Assembly (NCBI GenBank): GCA_021823875.1
Contig: JAKAMD010000002.1
Span: 1 to 32,626 of the forward strand
Direction: 5' to 3'
From: Pseudomonadota bacterium
Lineage (GTDB): Bacteria; Pseudomonadota; Alphaproteobacteria; Rhizobiales; Xanthobacteraceae
Length of the DNA: 32,626 bases
The first letter of the stretch is position 1, and each line of letters opens with the position of its first letter. The position numbers were made by a program, and so were the translations under genes. This document shows positions 18,095-27,399 of this stretch, piece by piece. A model generated the notes under the pieces. It saw nothing but the letters and a program-made list of their open reading frames with translations, searched no databases and was not told the DNA's origin.

Positions 18095-19936
18095 TTACTT
18101 CGGGACCACCCGGACCGCGCCACGCGCCGCGCTGGTCGTCAGCGCCGCGTAAGCCCGCAAGGCAGTCGACACAGTGCGGCGGCGGTTCTCTGGTTGCCAG
18201 GCCCGCTCCCCGCGCGCCTGCATCGCCGCGCGCCGCTTCTCGAGTTCGGCGTCCGCCACCGCCAGCTTGATGGAGCGGTTTGGAATGTCGATCTCGATCT
18301 TGTCGCCCGCTTCGACCAGCGCGATCAGGCCGCCTTCCGCCGCCTCCGGCGAAACGTGTCCGATGGACAGGCCGGAGGTGCCGCCGGAAAAGCGCCCGTC
18401 GGTGATGAGCGCGCAGGCCTTGCCGAGCCCCTTCGATTTCAAATAGCTGGTGGGATAGAGCATCTCCTGCATGCCCGGTCCGCCGCGCGGGCCCTCGTAG
18501 CGGATCACCACCACATCGCCTTCCTTCACCTTGCCGCCCAGGATGCCTTCGACCGCCGCTTCCTGGCTTTCGAAGACGACGGCAGGGCCGGAAAAGGTCA
18601 GGATGCTGGCGTCGACGCCCGCCGTCTTCACAATGCAGCCGTCCTTGGCAAGATTGCCGTAGAGCACCGCGAGACCGCCGTCCTTGCTGAAAGCATGCTC
18701 GGCGTCGCGGATGACGCCTTTGGCGCGATCGGTATCGACCGACTCGTAGCGCCTCTCCTGGCTGAAGGGTTCCGTCGTCGGCACGCCGCCGGGCGCGGCG
18801 CTGAAAAATATCTTCACGCCTTCGCTCGTGCTGGAACGCACATCCCATCGATCGAGCGCATCCGCGAGCGTCGCGCTGTGCACCGTTCCGACACGCGCGT
18901 CGATCAGGCCGGCGCGATTGAGCTCGCCCAGGATGCCCATGATGCCGCCCGCGCGGTGAACATCCTCCAGGTGCACGTCCGCCACCGAAGGGGCGACCTT
19001 GCACAGCACCGGCACGCGGCGCGACAACCGGTCGATGTCGCGCATCGTGAAGTCGAGCTGCGCTTCGTTCGCCGCCGCCAGCAGATGCAGCACCGTGTTG
19101 GTCGAACCGCCCATGGCGATATCCAGCATCATCGCGTTTTCGAACGCCTTGAAGGAAGCGATGTTGCGCGGGAGGACCGAGGCATCGTCCTGCTCGTAAT
19201 AGCGCTTGGCCAGGTCGACGATCAGATGGCCGGCTTCGACGAACAGCCGCTTGCGGTCGGCATGGGTCGCCAGCACCGTGCCGTTGCCCGGCAGCGCCAG
19301 GCCGAGCGCTTCGGCCAGGCAATTCATGGAATTGGCGGTGAACATGCCCGAGCAGGAGCCGCAGGTCGGGCAGGCCGACCGCTCCATCACCTGCACGTCC
19401 TGATCGCTGATGCGACTGTCGGCGGCCGCCACCATGGCGTCAACGAGGTCGACCGCATGCGTCTTGCCATGCAGTTTGACCTTGCCGGCCTCCATCGGGC
19501 CGCCCGACACGAAGACCGCGGGAATGTTGAGGCGCAGCGCGGCCATCAGCATGCCGGGCGTGATCTTGTCACAGTTTGAAATGCAGACCAGGCCGTCGAC
19601 GCAGTGGGCATTCGCCATGTATTCGACGCTGTCGGCGATGAGCTCGCGCGAGGGGAGGCTGTAAAGCATCCCGTCGTGGCCCATGGCGATGCCGTCATCG
19701 ACGGCGATGGTGTTGAACTCCTTGGCCACGCCGCCGGCCTGCTCGATTTCCCGCGCCACCAGTTGGCCGAGGTCCTTCAGGTGGACATGACCCGGCACGA
19801 ACTGGGTGAAGGAGTTGACGACCGCGATGATCGGCTTGCCGAAGTCGCCGTCCTTCATTCCGGTGGCCCGCCAGAGGCTGCGGGCGCCCGCCATGTTACG
19901 GCCGTGCGTGGAGGTGCGTGAGCGGTACTGTGGCAT
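18095..19936 (-). CDS. ilvD: Dihydroxy-acid dehydratase
   Basis: 613 aa; [91 protein letters not shown]. Confidence 0.97.
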   Translation of the reverse strand: MPQYRSRTSTHGRNMAGARSLWRATGMKDGDFGKPIIAVVNSFTQFVPGHVHLKDLGQLVAREIEQAGGVAKEFNTIAVDDGIAMGHDGMLYSLPSRELIADSVEYMANAHCVDGLVCISNCDKITPGMLMAALRLNIPAVFVSGGPMEAGKVKLHGKTHAVDLVDAMVAAADSRISDQDVQVMERSACPTCGSCSGMFTANSMNCLAEALGLALPGNGTVLATHADRKRLFVEAGHLIVDLAKRYYEQDDASVLPRNIASFKAFENAMMLDIAMGGSTNTVLHLLAAANEAQLDFTMRDIDRLSRRVPVLCKVAPSVADVHLEDVHRAGGIMGILGELNRAGLIDARVGTVHSATLADALDRWDVRSSTSEGVKIFFSAAPGGVPTTEPFSQERRYESVDTDRAKGVIRDAEHAFSKDGGLAVLYGNLAKDGCIVKTAGVDASILTFSGPAVVFESQEAAVEGILGGKVKEGDVVVIRYEGPRGGPGMQEMLYPTSYLKSKGLGKACALITDGRFSGGTSGLSIGHVSPEAAEGGLIALVEAGDKIEIDIPNRSIKLAVADAELEKRRAAMQARGERAWQPENRRRTVSTALRAYAALTTSAARGAVRVVPK

Positions 19937-20105
19937 CTGTTGCCTCGATGGTCTTCGGAGTAACCTGCGTGTCGTCCGGATGTGCGGGCGCCGATCTTAC
20001 GATCCTACGCTGCTGTATAGAAGGACCAGCGCGGCCCCGCAATCGCGGCGTTATTGGTGTTTGCATTGGGCCCTGTTTGCCCGGGGCGACGCGCGGAGGT
20101 GGTCG

Positions 20106-20813
20106 ATGCGCTATCAGCTTTTCTATTGGCCGAGCATCCAAGGTCGCGGCGAGTTCGTACGGCTGGCGCTGGAAGACGCCGGCGCCCCCTATGACGACGT
20201 CGCGCGCAAAAGCGGCGGCATGGACCGCATGCGCGCGATGCTGACCGGCCGCGACAAGCGCCCGCCCTTTGCGCCGCCGTTCCTCAAGGCCGGCAGGCTG
20301 GTGATCGCGCAGACCGCCGAGATCCTGTTCTATCTCGGGCCGCGCCTGAAACTCTGTCCTCGTACCGAGGTCGACCGGCTGTGGCTGCATCAGTTGCAGC
20401 TCACCGTCACCGACTTCGTCAAGGAGATCCACGACACCCACCATCCGCTCGGTGGCGAGTTCTATTACGAGGATGCCAAGCCCGAGGCTGCGCGCTTCAC
20501 GGAGAATTTTCTCGGCGCGCGGGCGCCCAAATATCTCGGCTATTTCGAGAACGTGCTGAAGAAGAGTGGCGGGCCCTATGTGCTCGGGAAGAAGTTCAGC
20601 TATGTCGACCTATCGCTGTTCCAGTGCATCGAGGGCCTGCGCTATGCCTTTCCCAAAGCGATGAAACGCATCGAGCGTGAGGTGCCGCGGGTGGTCGAGG
20701 TGCGCGACTGCGTGGCGGAACGCAAGCGCATCGTGAAATATCTGGCCTCGCCGCGACGGCTGCCGTTCAACGAGCACGGGATTTTCCGGCATTATCCGGA
20801 ATTGGATGAGTAG
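20106..20813 (+). CDS. Glutathione S-transferase family protein
   Basis: MRYQLFYWPSIQGRGEFVRLALEDAGAPYDDV...YVLGKKFSYVDLSLFQCIEGL; start at 20106 inside the over-extended listed ORF. Confidence 0.87.
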   Translation: MRYQLFYWPSIQGRGEFVRLALEDAGAPYDDVARKSGGMDRMRAMLTGRDKRPPFAPPFLKAGRLVIAQTAEILFYLGPRLKLCPRTEVDRLWLHQLQLTVTDFVKEIHDTHHPLGGEFYYEDAKPEAARFTENFLGARAPKYLGYFENVLKKSGGPYVLGKKFSYVDLSLFQCIEGLRYAFPKAMKRIEREVPRVVEVRDCVAERKRIVKYLASPRRLPFNEHGIFRHYPELDE

Positions 20814-20835
20814 TACCGGGCTTGGGCCTCTCCGC

Positions 20836-20952
20836 CGTCATTGCCGGGCTTGACCCGGCAATCCATGATGAGTTGCAGCGCTGACAAACGAACGAAGGGC
20901 TCGCGCGCTTTGAGCGGCCTCATGGATGCCCGGGTCAAGCCCGGGCATGACG
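20836..20952. repeat. Large imperfect inverted repeat with palindromic arms, between convergent genes
   Basis: CGTCATTGCCGGGCTTGACCCGGCAATCCATG (20836-20867) versus CATGGATGCCCGGGTCAAGCCCGGGCATGACG (20921-20952). Confidence 0.85.
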
Positions 20953-20982
20953 CTGAGGATGTGTCATCGACAGCAAAAAAAC

Positions 20983-21459
20983 TCATCCGTGCGCGTCGAG
21001 CGTCTTGCCGCCGACAGCGACGGGCTTTGCCGAAATCAGCGCGAAGGCGATGATACAGGGCTCGCTGCCATTGTTGACCCAGTTGTGCACGGTGCCGCGC
21101 TGCACCAGCACGTCGCCGGCTTTCAGATGCACCATCTCGTCGTCGAGATGCATGTCGATCTCGCCCGCCATCACCACCGCGTAGTCGATCGAATCGGTGC
21201 GATGGTTGCGCGGCGTGACGCCGGGGCCGAAGCTGACGATGCGGAAGACCGAGCCGCCGGGAATGGTGGTGCCGATCGTCTTGTTCGAGGGGTCTTCGCT
21301 GCCGTCGTTGTTGGCCGGCAATTCGTCGGTCGACCAGATCACGCTGAATTGCGCGCCGGGGCGCGGCGAGAACGCGTTCTTGACCTGCTCGTCGATCAGC
21401 ACCTTGGCTTTGCCCTGCGCGTCGTGCCCGGTGACCACGCGACGGATGTTCAGGCTCAT
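20983..21459 (-). CDS. Cupin domain protein
   Basis: 158 aa, YAVVMAGEIDMHLDDEMVHLKAGDVLVQRGTVHNWVNNGSEPCIIAFALI. Confidence 0.88.
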   Translation of the reverse strand: MSLNIRRVVTGHDAQGKAKVLIDEQVKNAFSPRPGAQFSVIWSTDELPANNDGSEDPSNKTIGTTIPGGSVFRIVSFGPGVTPRNHRTDSIDYAVVMAGEIDMHLDDEMVHLKAGDVLVQRGTVHNWVNNGSEPCIIAFALISAKPVAVGGKTLDAHG

Positions 21460-21492
21460 GCTTGCGTCTCCTGTTCTTAAGGTAGGTGGCGG

Positions 21493-22413
21493 CTAGTCGG
21501 CGGAGACCGGCTTTGGCTTGCCGGCCTCGTGCCAGAGCAGATAGAGGCCGGAGCCGACCACGATGGCCGAGCCGGCGAGCAGCGTGATTGTCGGAATATC
21601 GCCCCAGAAGAAGAAGCCGAGCAGCATCGCCCACACCAGCGAAAAATAATAGAACGGCCCGACCGCGGAGGGCGGTGCCAGCGACAGCGCCCGCGTCCAC
21701 CAATATTGTCCGATGCCGTTGAACACGCCGTTGATCAGCATGGCGGTCAAGTCCGAGCGGTCGGGCCAGACGAAGCCGAACAGCGGCATGGCCAGCGCGA
21801 AGAATATGACGAGCAGCACCATCTGGTAGATGGTCAGTGTCTCGGCGCTTTCGGTCGCGGTCAGGCCGCGCACCGCCGTGGTGACGCTGCCGTAGAGCAC
21901 GGCATTGCCGATCGCGAACAGCGCGCCGAGCCGGAAGCTGTCGGCACCGGGGGAGGCGACCACCAGTACGCCGATGAAGCCGATGACGAGCGCGAACCCG
22001 CGTGCCCGGCCGACCTTCTCGTGCAACCAGAGCGCCGCGAACAAGGTGGCGAACAGGGGCGTGGAGAAATTGATCGCCATGGCGCCGGCGAGCGGCATCA
22101 GGCTGAGTGCGAGGATGATCAGGCTCTGCGCCACCCCTTGCGTGAGATTGCGGCTGACATGGGCGCCGAGCCGCTGGGTGCGGAATACGTTGAGACCGTT
22201 GCGCGGCAGGATCAGCACGGCGCAGGTCGCCAGTGAAGCGAGCGCGCGGAAGAACAGCACCTCGGCGAACGAAAAGCTTGCCACCTGCCATTTGGAGATC
22301 GCCGAGGAGGCCGCGAACATCAGCGTTGCGCCCAGCATGAAAGCGATGCCGAGCGGCACGCGGTCGCGGCGCGCGGGAACGGCAGGGCGGCGCTGATCGG
22401 CGTCGGAAGTCAC
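21493..22413 (-). CDS. DMT superfamily (EamA) transporter
   Basis: 306 aa, polytopic, two EamA-like repeats. Confidence 0.9.
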   Translation of the reverse strand: MTSDADQRRPAVPARRDRVPLGIAFMLGATLMFAASSAISKWQVASFSFAEVLFFRALASLATCAVLILPRNGLNVFRTQRLGAHVSRNLTQGVAQSLIILALSLMPLAGAMAINFSTPLFATLFAALWLHEKVGRARGFALVIGFIGVLVVASPGADSFRLGALFAIGNAVLYGSVTTAVRGLTATESAETLTIYQMVLLVIFFALAMPLFGFVWPDRSDLTAMLINGVFNGIGQYWWTRALSLAPPSAVGPFYYFSLVWAMLLGFFFWGDIPTITLLAGSAIVVGSGLYLLWHEAGKPKPVSAD

Positions 22414-22501
22414 GGGGCCTCGGGAACTCGGAGCGGGCGGGGCCCCTGACTAACACGGCGGCGCGGAAAGTGGCAGGTGGTGCACTTGAACTCGGGCCGC
22501 A

Positions 22502-22729
22502 TCAGCAGCACTTGCCGCGCCCTTCCGCCTGCACCGGAGGGCAGGGAACTGAGCCATAGGAGCAGAACACGCAGCAATCGCCCGGCTTGGGTTTGAGCCG
22601 CGTGCCACAACCGGAGCATTCATAGAAAAATTGGCATGCGTCGGTCGGCATGCGTTCGCGCTTGGCGGTGCCGCACTGCGGACAGGTGATGACCGATTCC
22701 CCGATGATGTTTTGTGATTTCTGAGCCAT
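22502..22729 (-). CDS. Small Cys-rich protein with GDCCVxC motif
   Basis: MAQKSQNIIGESVITCPQCGTAKRERMPTDACQFFYECSGCGTRLKPKPGDCCVFCSYGSVPCPPVQ; start at 22729. Confidence 0.85.
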   Translation of the reverse strand: MAQKSQNIIGESVITCPQCGTAKRERMPTDACQFFYECSGCGTRLKPKPGDCCVFCSYGSVPCPPVQAEGRGKCC

Positions 22730-22915
22730 CAGTCTGCTCGCTTTCCAGTTGGCGCTGGTTCCTGTTGGCGCGGGCGCCGCGAGACGCCAGCATATCATGG
22801 CGCAAGTTCGAAAGTGTGATATCGCGCGTGTCGAAAATTACGCATTGAAACGCGTCCGCGGCTTGGTCGGCCAAGTTTCGATGCTAGACTGATCCAGCGT
22901 GAGATTCTTTGCTCA

Positions 22916-23884
22916 ATGAGAAAACTGCTGTCGCGGCTGCCGCAGCGCCCGCAACCTTTCTTCGTCCGGTTTGCCGGGGCCACCGCCATCATGGCGGCCT
23001 GCATCGGCACGCAGGTGGCGATGGCGCGCTTTTCCGGTCTGCCCGGGCTGGTCGTCCTGGTGCTCGGAATTTTCGCGGCGACGATCTTGTTCGATCGCAT
23101 ATCCGGTTATTACGCGGCGCTGCTCGGCACGGCCTCCACCTTTCTCATCGTCCGGCATTTGTTTCCGGAGCTGGAGCCCGCGCCGCTGCCGGTGATTTTG
23201 CTGGGCGTCGGCATCGCGCTGGCGACGGCGAGCGACGCACTGCGAACCGCCATGGAGCGCGCCGCGGGTGCCGAGCGCGCAAAGGAGGTTCTGTTCCACG
23301 ATCTGGCGGAGCGTATGAACAGCAATCTCGCCATCGCCATTTCGCTGCTGGACATGCAGCGTCGCGCCCATGACAATCCCGACGTGGGGTCGGCGCTCAG
23401 CAGCGCGGCCGACCGGATCAGCATCATCGCGGAAGGGCAGCAGAGCCTGCGGCCGGAACAGGCCGGGCTGGTGGAGATGCAAAGCTTTCTCGGCCGTATC
23501 TGCGAGCATCTCAGCCGGTCGGTCGAGGCGACACGTTCGATAGAGATCGATCAGGAGATCGCGCCGGTCACCGTCAGCGCGGAAAAAGCCGTGGTGCTGG
23601 GCCTCATCGCCAATGAACTGATCACCAATGCCATCCGCCATGGCTTTCCCGGCCAGCGGCCGGGCCGGGTCGCGGTTTCCTTTGCCAGGGATGACAAGGC
23701 GGGCGAACTGGTCCTGACGGTCGCCGATGATGGTATTGGATACCCGCCCGACGCGCCGGAAGGCTTCGGCAAAAGGCTGGTCCAGGGCCTGAGCCTCCAG
23801 CATTGCGGCCGCGTTATCCGCGCGAGCGGATCGCCGGGCTGCCGGGTCGAGGTACGGATTCCTGCGGCCGGACCAACCGGTTGA
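22916..23884 (+). CDS. Membrane sensor kinase of HisKA_2/HWE-like architecture with atypical phosphoacceptor region
   Basis: N-terminal TM helices, AERMNSNLAIAISLLDMQ DHp-like segment, HATPase N-box LIANELITNAIRHGFP and VADDGIGYP. Confidence 0.78.
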   Translation: MRKLLSRLPQRPQPFFVRFAGATAIMAACIGTQVAMARFSGLPGLVVLVLGIFAATILFDRISGYYAALLGTASTFLIVRHLFPELEPAPLPVILLGVGIALATASDALRTAMERAAGAERAKEVLFHDLAERMNSNLAIAISLLDMQRRAHDNPDVGSALSSAADRISIIAEGQQSLRPEQAGLVEMQSFLGRICEHLSRSVEATRSIEIDQEIAPVTVSAEKAVVLGLIANELITNAIRHGFPGQRPGRVAVSFARDDKAGELVLTVADDGIGYPPDAPEGFGKRLVQGLSLQHCGRVIRASGSPGCRVEVRIPAAGPTG

Positions 23885-23891
23885 ACTGACA

Positions 23892-23916
23892 GGAACATTG
23901 CATTACGTGCTACGTT
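23892..23916 (+). promoter_or_regulatory. EcfG-type (general stress sigma) promoter candidate
   Basis: GGAAC-N16-CGTT, 35 bp upstream of the ctpA start. Confidence 0.55.
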
Positions 23917-23951
23917 CTTGAGTCTGGGCGGCAGATCGAAAGGCACCTTGC

Positions 23952-25298
23952 ATGAAACACGCGCGTATCCTCGTTGCCGGCGTCGTTGCCGCCGCTCTTG
24001 TCGCGATTCCGCTGGCGGTCGCCGTCGGGGCCCGTCTGGACAAGAATTCCGCCACCGATCTCGCCTTGATCGAGGGCGTGATTCGGCTGGTCGAACACGA
24101 CTACGTGCACCCGATCGGCGCGCATGACCTGACCAAGGATGCGCTCAAGGGCATGCTCAACCGGCTCGATCCGCATTCCGACTACATGGACGAGCAGGAA
24201 TACAGGGAATCGCAATCCAATATTTCCGGTGAGTTCGGCGGCCTGGGCATCGAGATCTCCGAGCAGGGCGGGGTGCCCAAGGTGATCGCGCCGATCGATG
24301 GGACCCCGGCGGCGCGCGCGGGGCTTCAGCCCGGCGACCTGATCGTATCGATCAACGGCGAAAGCGCGCAGGGAATGAACCTCGACAAGGTGGTGCGCGT
24401 GCTGCGCGGCAAGCCCGGCACCAATGTCACCATCACCATCGCGCGCGGGAACAAGGAGCCGTTCGACGTCACCATCACCCGCAGCATCATCAAGGTGGCG
24501 ACGGTGAAGTCCAAGCTGCTGCCAAACAGCATCGGCTATGCGCGCGTCACCGAATTCGGCGAAGCCACGCCGGCCGATCTCAAGCAGGCGCTTCTGAAGA
24601 TGAACACGGAGGCGGGCGGCAAGCTCAAGGGCATGGTGCTCGACCTGCGCAATGATCCGGGCGGGCTCTTGACCTCGGCGGTGGCGGTGGCCGGCGATTT
24701 CCTCAAGGGCGGCACCGTGGTCACCATCAAGGGGCGGCTCGCCACCGACAACGAATCCTACCAGGCCGACTCGAGCGGCACCATCGAGCCGACGGCGCCC
24801 ATGGTGGTGCTGATCAACGGCGCTTCCGCTTCGGCTTCCGAGATTGTCGCCGGCGCGCTCCAGGACCGCCACCGCGCCACCATCATGGGCACGCAGAGCT
24901 TCGGCAAGGGGTCGGTGCAGACCATCATCCCGCTCAACGGCCATGGCGCGTTGCGGCTGACAACGGCGCTCTATTACACGCCGGGCGGCCGTTCCATTCA
25001 GGGCAAGGGCATCACGCCGGATGTCGTGCTCGAAGCGCCCAAGGATCAGCAGATCGCCGGCGCCTATATGCCGCATGAGAGCGCGCTGCGCGGCGCCTTC
25101 CACAATCCCGGCACGCTCGACGGCAAGAAGACGGACAAGAAAGACGCGACCCAAGCGGCGACGGCGGCGGCGGCGACAAAGGCCAAATATTCGGCGCCGA
25201 TCAAGGCCGACCTGATCGGCACCGACAAGGACGCCCAGCTCAAGGCCGCCCTCGACTATCTCGCTGCCAAGCTCGGGGCCGTCGCCAAGAAGATCTGA
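23952..25298 (+). CDS. ctpA: S41 family carboxy-terminal processing peptidase
   Basis: PDZ (GIEISEQGGVPKVIAPIDGTPAARAGLQPGDLIVSING) and catalytic INGASASASEIVAGALQD...GTQSFGKGSVQ. Confidence 0.94.
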   Translation: MKHARILVAGVVAAALVAIPLAVAVGARLDKNSATDLALIEGVIRLVEHDYVHPIGAHDLTKDALKGMLNRLDPHSDYMDEQEYRESQSNISGEFGGLGIEISEQGGVPKVIAPIDGTPAARAGLQPGDLIVSINGESAQGMNLDKVVRVLRGKPGTNVTITIARGNKEPFDVTITRSIIKVATVKSKLLPNSIGYARVTEFGEATPADLKQALLKMNTEAGGKLKGMVLDLRNDPGGLLTSAVAVAGDFLKGGTVVTIKGRLATDNESYQADSSGTIEPTAPMVVLINGASASASEIVAGALQDRHRATIMGTQSFGKGSVQTIIPLNGHGALRLTTALYYTPGGRSIQGKGITPDVVLEAPKDQQIAGAYMPHESALRGAFHNPGTLDGKKTDKKDATQAATAAAATKAKYSAPIKADLIGTDKDAQLKAALDYLAAKLGAVAKKI

Positions 25299-25299
25299 C

Positions 25300-25962
25300 A
25301 TGCCGCCGGTCGGCGCGAACCCGCAAGCCGCCGTTCGCGCCGACCGCGTCCGCCAAGCCTTTCGCCTGGAATTCCTGACGCTCGCCTGGATGACGGTCGA
25401 GGCGGCGGTCGGCATCGGCGCCGGCCTCGCCGCCGGCAGCCTCGTGCTCGTTGCTTTCGGCGCCGACAGTTTGATCGAGCTGGCGTCCGCCTGCGTTTTG
25501 GTGTGGCGGCTCAATGTCGAACTGCGCCACGGCGAGGAGTTTGCGGAGAGCGCCGAACGGTTGGCGGCGCGCATCGGCGGTGCGCTCTTGTTCGCGCTCG
25601 CCGCCTATGTGGTGATTGCCGCCGGCTGGAAAGTGTGGACGCGCGCCGGCGCGGAATTCTCAAGCGGCGGCCTCGCGCTCAGCGTGGCGGCGATTCCGAT
25701 CATGTATTTTCTTGCCCGCCGCAAGCAGCGGCTCGCCGACGAGATCGGCAGCCGCGCACTGCGTGCCGACGCGGTGGAGAGCATCACCTGCGGCTGGCTC
25801 GCTTTCATCGTGGTGGCGGCGCTGGCCGCCGAATTCGTGCTGGCGCGGGTGGCGGTTCCGGCCTGGTGGGTCGATCCGCTGGCGTCGCTCGCGATCGTCT
25901 GGTTCCTGGTGCGCGAAGGGCGCGAAGCCTGGAGCGGCGCGGAATGTTGCGACGACGATTAG
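25300..25962 (+). CDS. Cation diffusion facilitator-like transporter, short form
   Basis: 220 aa, about 6 TM, FGADSLIELAS and RADAVESITCGWL motifs; no C-terminal CTD, ends ECCDDD. Confidence 0.72.
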   Translation: MPPVGANPQAAVRADRVRQAFRLEFLTLAWMTVEAAVGIGAGLAAGSLVLVAFGADSLIELASACVLVWRLNVELRHGEEFAESAERLAARIGGALLFALAAYVVIAAGWKVWTRAGAEFSSGGLALSVAAIPIMYFLARRKQRLADEIGSRALRADAVESITCGWLAFIVVAALAAEFVLARVAVPAWWVDPLASLAIVWFLVREGREAWSGAECCDDD

Positions 25963-25974
25963 AGTTGCTTCGGC

Positions 25975-27399
25975 TCAAGCCGGCAGTGTGATGCGGGCGC
26001 GCAAGCCGCCGCTTGCGCGATTGCTCAGCGTGAGCGTGCCTTGGTGGCGCTCGATCAGCGACTTGGCGATGGCGAGCCCCAAGCCGACGCCGCCGGTCTC
26101 GCGGCTGCGCGAGCCCTCGACGCGGTAGAAGGGCTGGAACACGCGCGCGAGCTCTTCCTCCGGGATGCCCGGGCCTTCGTCGTCGATGGTGATCTCGGCC
26201 GACTTGCCTGCGTGCGCGATCGCGACCTGCGCCTTCTTGCCGTACTTCAAGGCATTGTCGATCAGATTGGTGACGGCGCGCTTGAGCGCGGTCGGACGGC
26301 AGTCGACCAGGATCTGCCCGGCCGGCGTCAGCGTCACATCGCGGCCCGCGTCCGCCATGTCGTCGACGATGCTCTCGACCAGGGCGGTGAGGTCGACGCG
26401 CCGTTCCAGTTCGCTCGCCATCTCGTCGCGCGCGAACTGCAAGGTGGCGCCGACCATGGCATCCATGTCGGAAATCGTCGCCAGCATCTTTTCGCGCTCA
26501 TCCGTATCGGGCACGTTCTCGGCGCGCAGCCGCAACAGCGTCAGCGGGGTGCGCAGGTCGTGCGAGATCGCCGCCAGCAGCCGGGTGCGGTTCTCGATCA
26601 ATTCGCGTAAGCGCACCTGCATCTCGTTGAAGGCGTGCGAGGCCTGGCGGGTCTCGACGGTGCCGGTTTCCGGAATCGGCGGCGCATTGACGTCCTGGCC
26701 GAGGCGCTCGGCGGCGCCGGCCAGTGCGGTGAGCGGCGCGGTCACCCGGCGCGCCGCCCAGATCGATGCGACGACGATGATCAGCGCCATCACGATCATG
26801 GCGACGATGAACTGGTAGGAATAGGTCGGCGATGCGTTCGCCACTGCGGCGTTGAACGACAGCCATTGCCCGTCATTGAGCGGAATGGCGACGGCAAGGC
26901 CGAGCAGGCCGACCGGGCCGCGCATCATGTCGTAGCCGCCTCCGTCCATCATCATCATGCCGTTCGGGCCGTGCATCATCCTGCGCGGCCCGCGAAACCC
27001 GAAACCAAAGGGCGGCCCGTCGGGCAGGGCGGCGGCGACCAGCGGCTGACGATCGGGGCCGAGTTGCAGCCGGTCGACCAGATAGCCGCGGATGGCATCG
27101 GCGAACGGCCCATGTTCCTCGCCGGCGGTGAGGCGCGGCTGCTGCGGCGTGAGCGCGACCCGGAAATTCTGGTCGCTCAGCGACGCGACGATACGCGGAC
27201 GCCAGTCGGCCGGCGCGTCTTCGACCAGATGGGTGAGATTGGCGATGCGCTGCGCGGTGGCGAGCCCGCCGACCGCGCGCACGGCCGCTTCGCGGTCGCT
27301 CGAATAGATCCAGGCGCCAACCGCGTAAGATACCACCAGGCCGCCGAGCAGGATCAGCAGCATCTGGCCGAACAGATGATTGGGGAGCAGGCGTTTCAT
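25975..27399 (-). CDS. Sensor histidine kinase (EnvZ/OmpR-type partner) with Met/Gly-rich periplasmic segment
   Basis: HAMP, DHp AAISHDLRTPLTLLRLRAE, DNALKYGKK, DEGPGIPEEELARVFQPFYRVEGSRSRETGGVGLGLAIAKSL; ATGA overlap with the regulator gene. Confidence 0.93.
   Translation of the reverse strand: MKRLLPNHLFGQMLLILLGGLVVSYAVGAWIYSSDREAAVRAVGGLATAQRIANLTHLVEDAPADWRPRIVASLSDQNFRVALTPQQPRLTAGEEHGPFADAIRGYLVDRLQLGPDRQPLVAAALPDGPPFGFGFRGPRRMMHGPNGMMMMDGGGYDMMRGPVGLLGLAVAIPLNDGQWLSFNAAVANASPTYSYQFIVAMIVMALIIVVASIWAARRVTAPLTALAGAAERLGQDVNAPPIPETGTVETRQASHAFNEMQVRLRELIENRTRLLAAISHDLRTPLTLLRLRAENVPDTDEREKMLATISDMDAMVGATLQFARDEMASELERRVDLTALVESIVDDMADAGRDVTLTPAGQILVDCRPTALKRAVTNLIDNALKYGKKAQVAIAHAGKSAEITIDDEGPGIPEEELARVFQPFYRVEGSRSRETGGVGLGLAIAKSLIERHQGTLTLSNRASGGLRARITLPA

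Noticed and set aside
18194-19579. 461 aa plus ORF opposite ilvD
   Set aside because: Shadow frame of ilvD; no recognisable domain
20792-22456. 554 aa minus ORF spanning EamA, cupin and the palindromic repeat
   Set aside because: Alternate frame on the same strand as two recognised genes; Arg-rich and reads through the intergenic repeat
23910-25574. 554 aa minus ORF opposite ctpA
   Set aside because: Antisense shadow; CtpA motifs on plus strand are unambiguous
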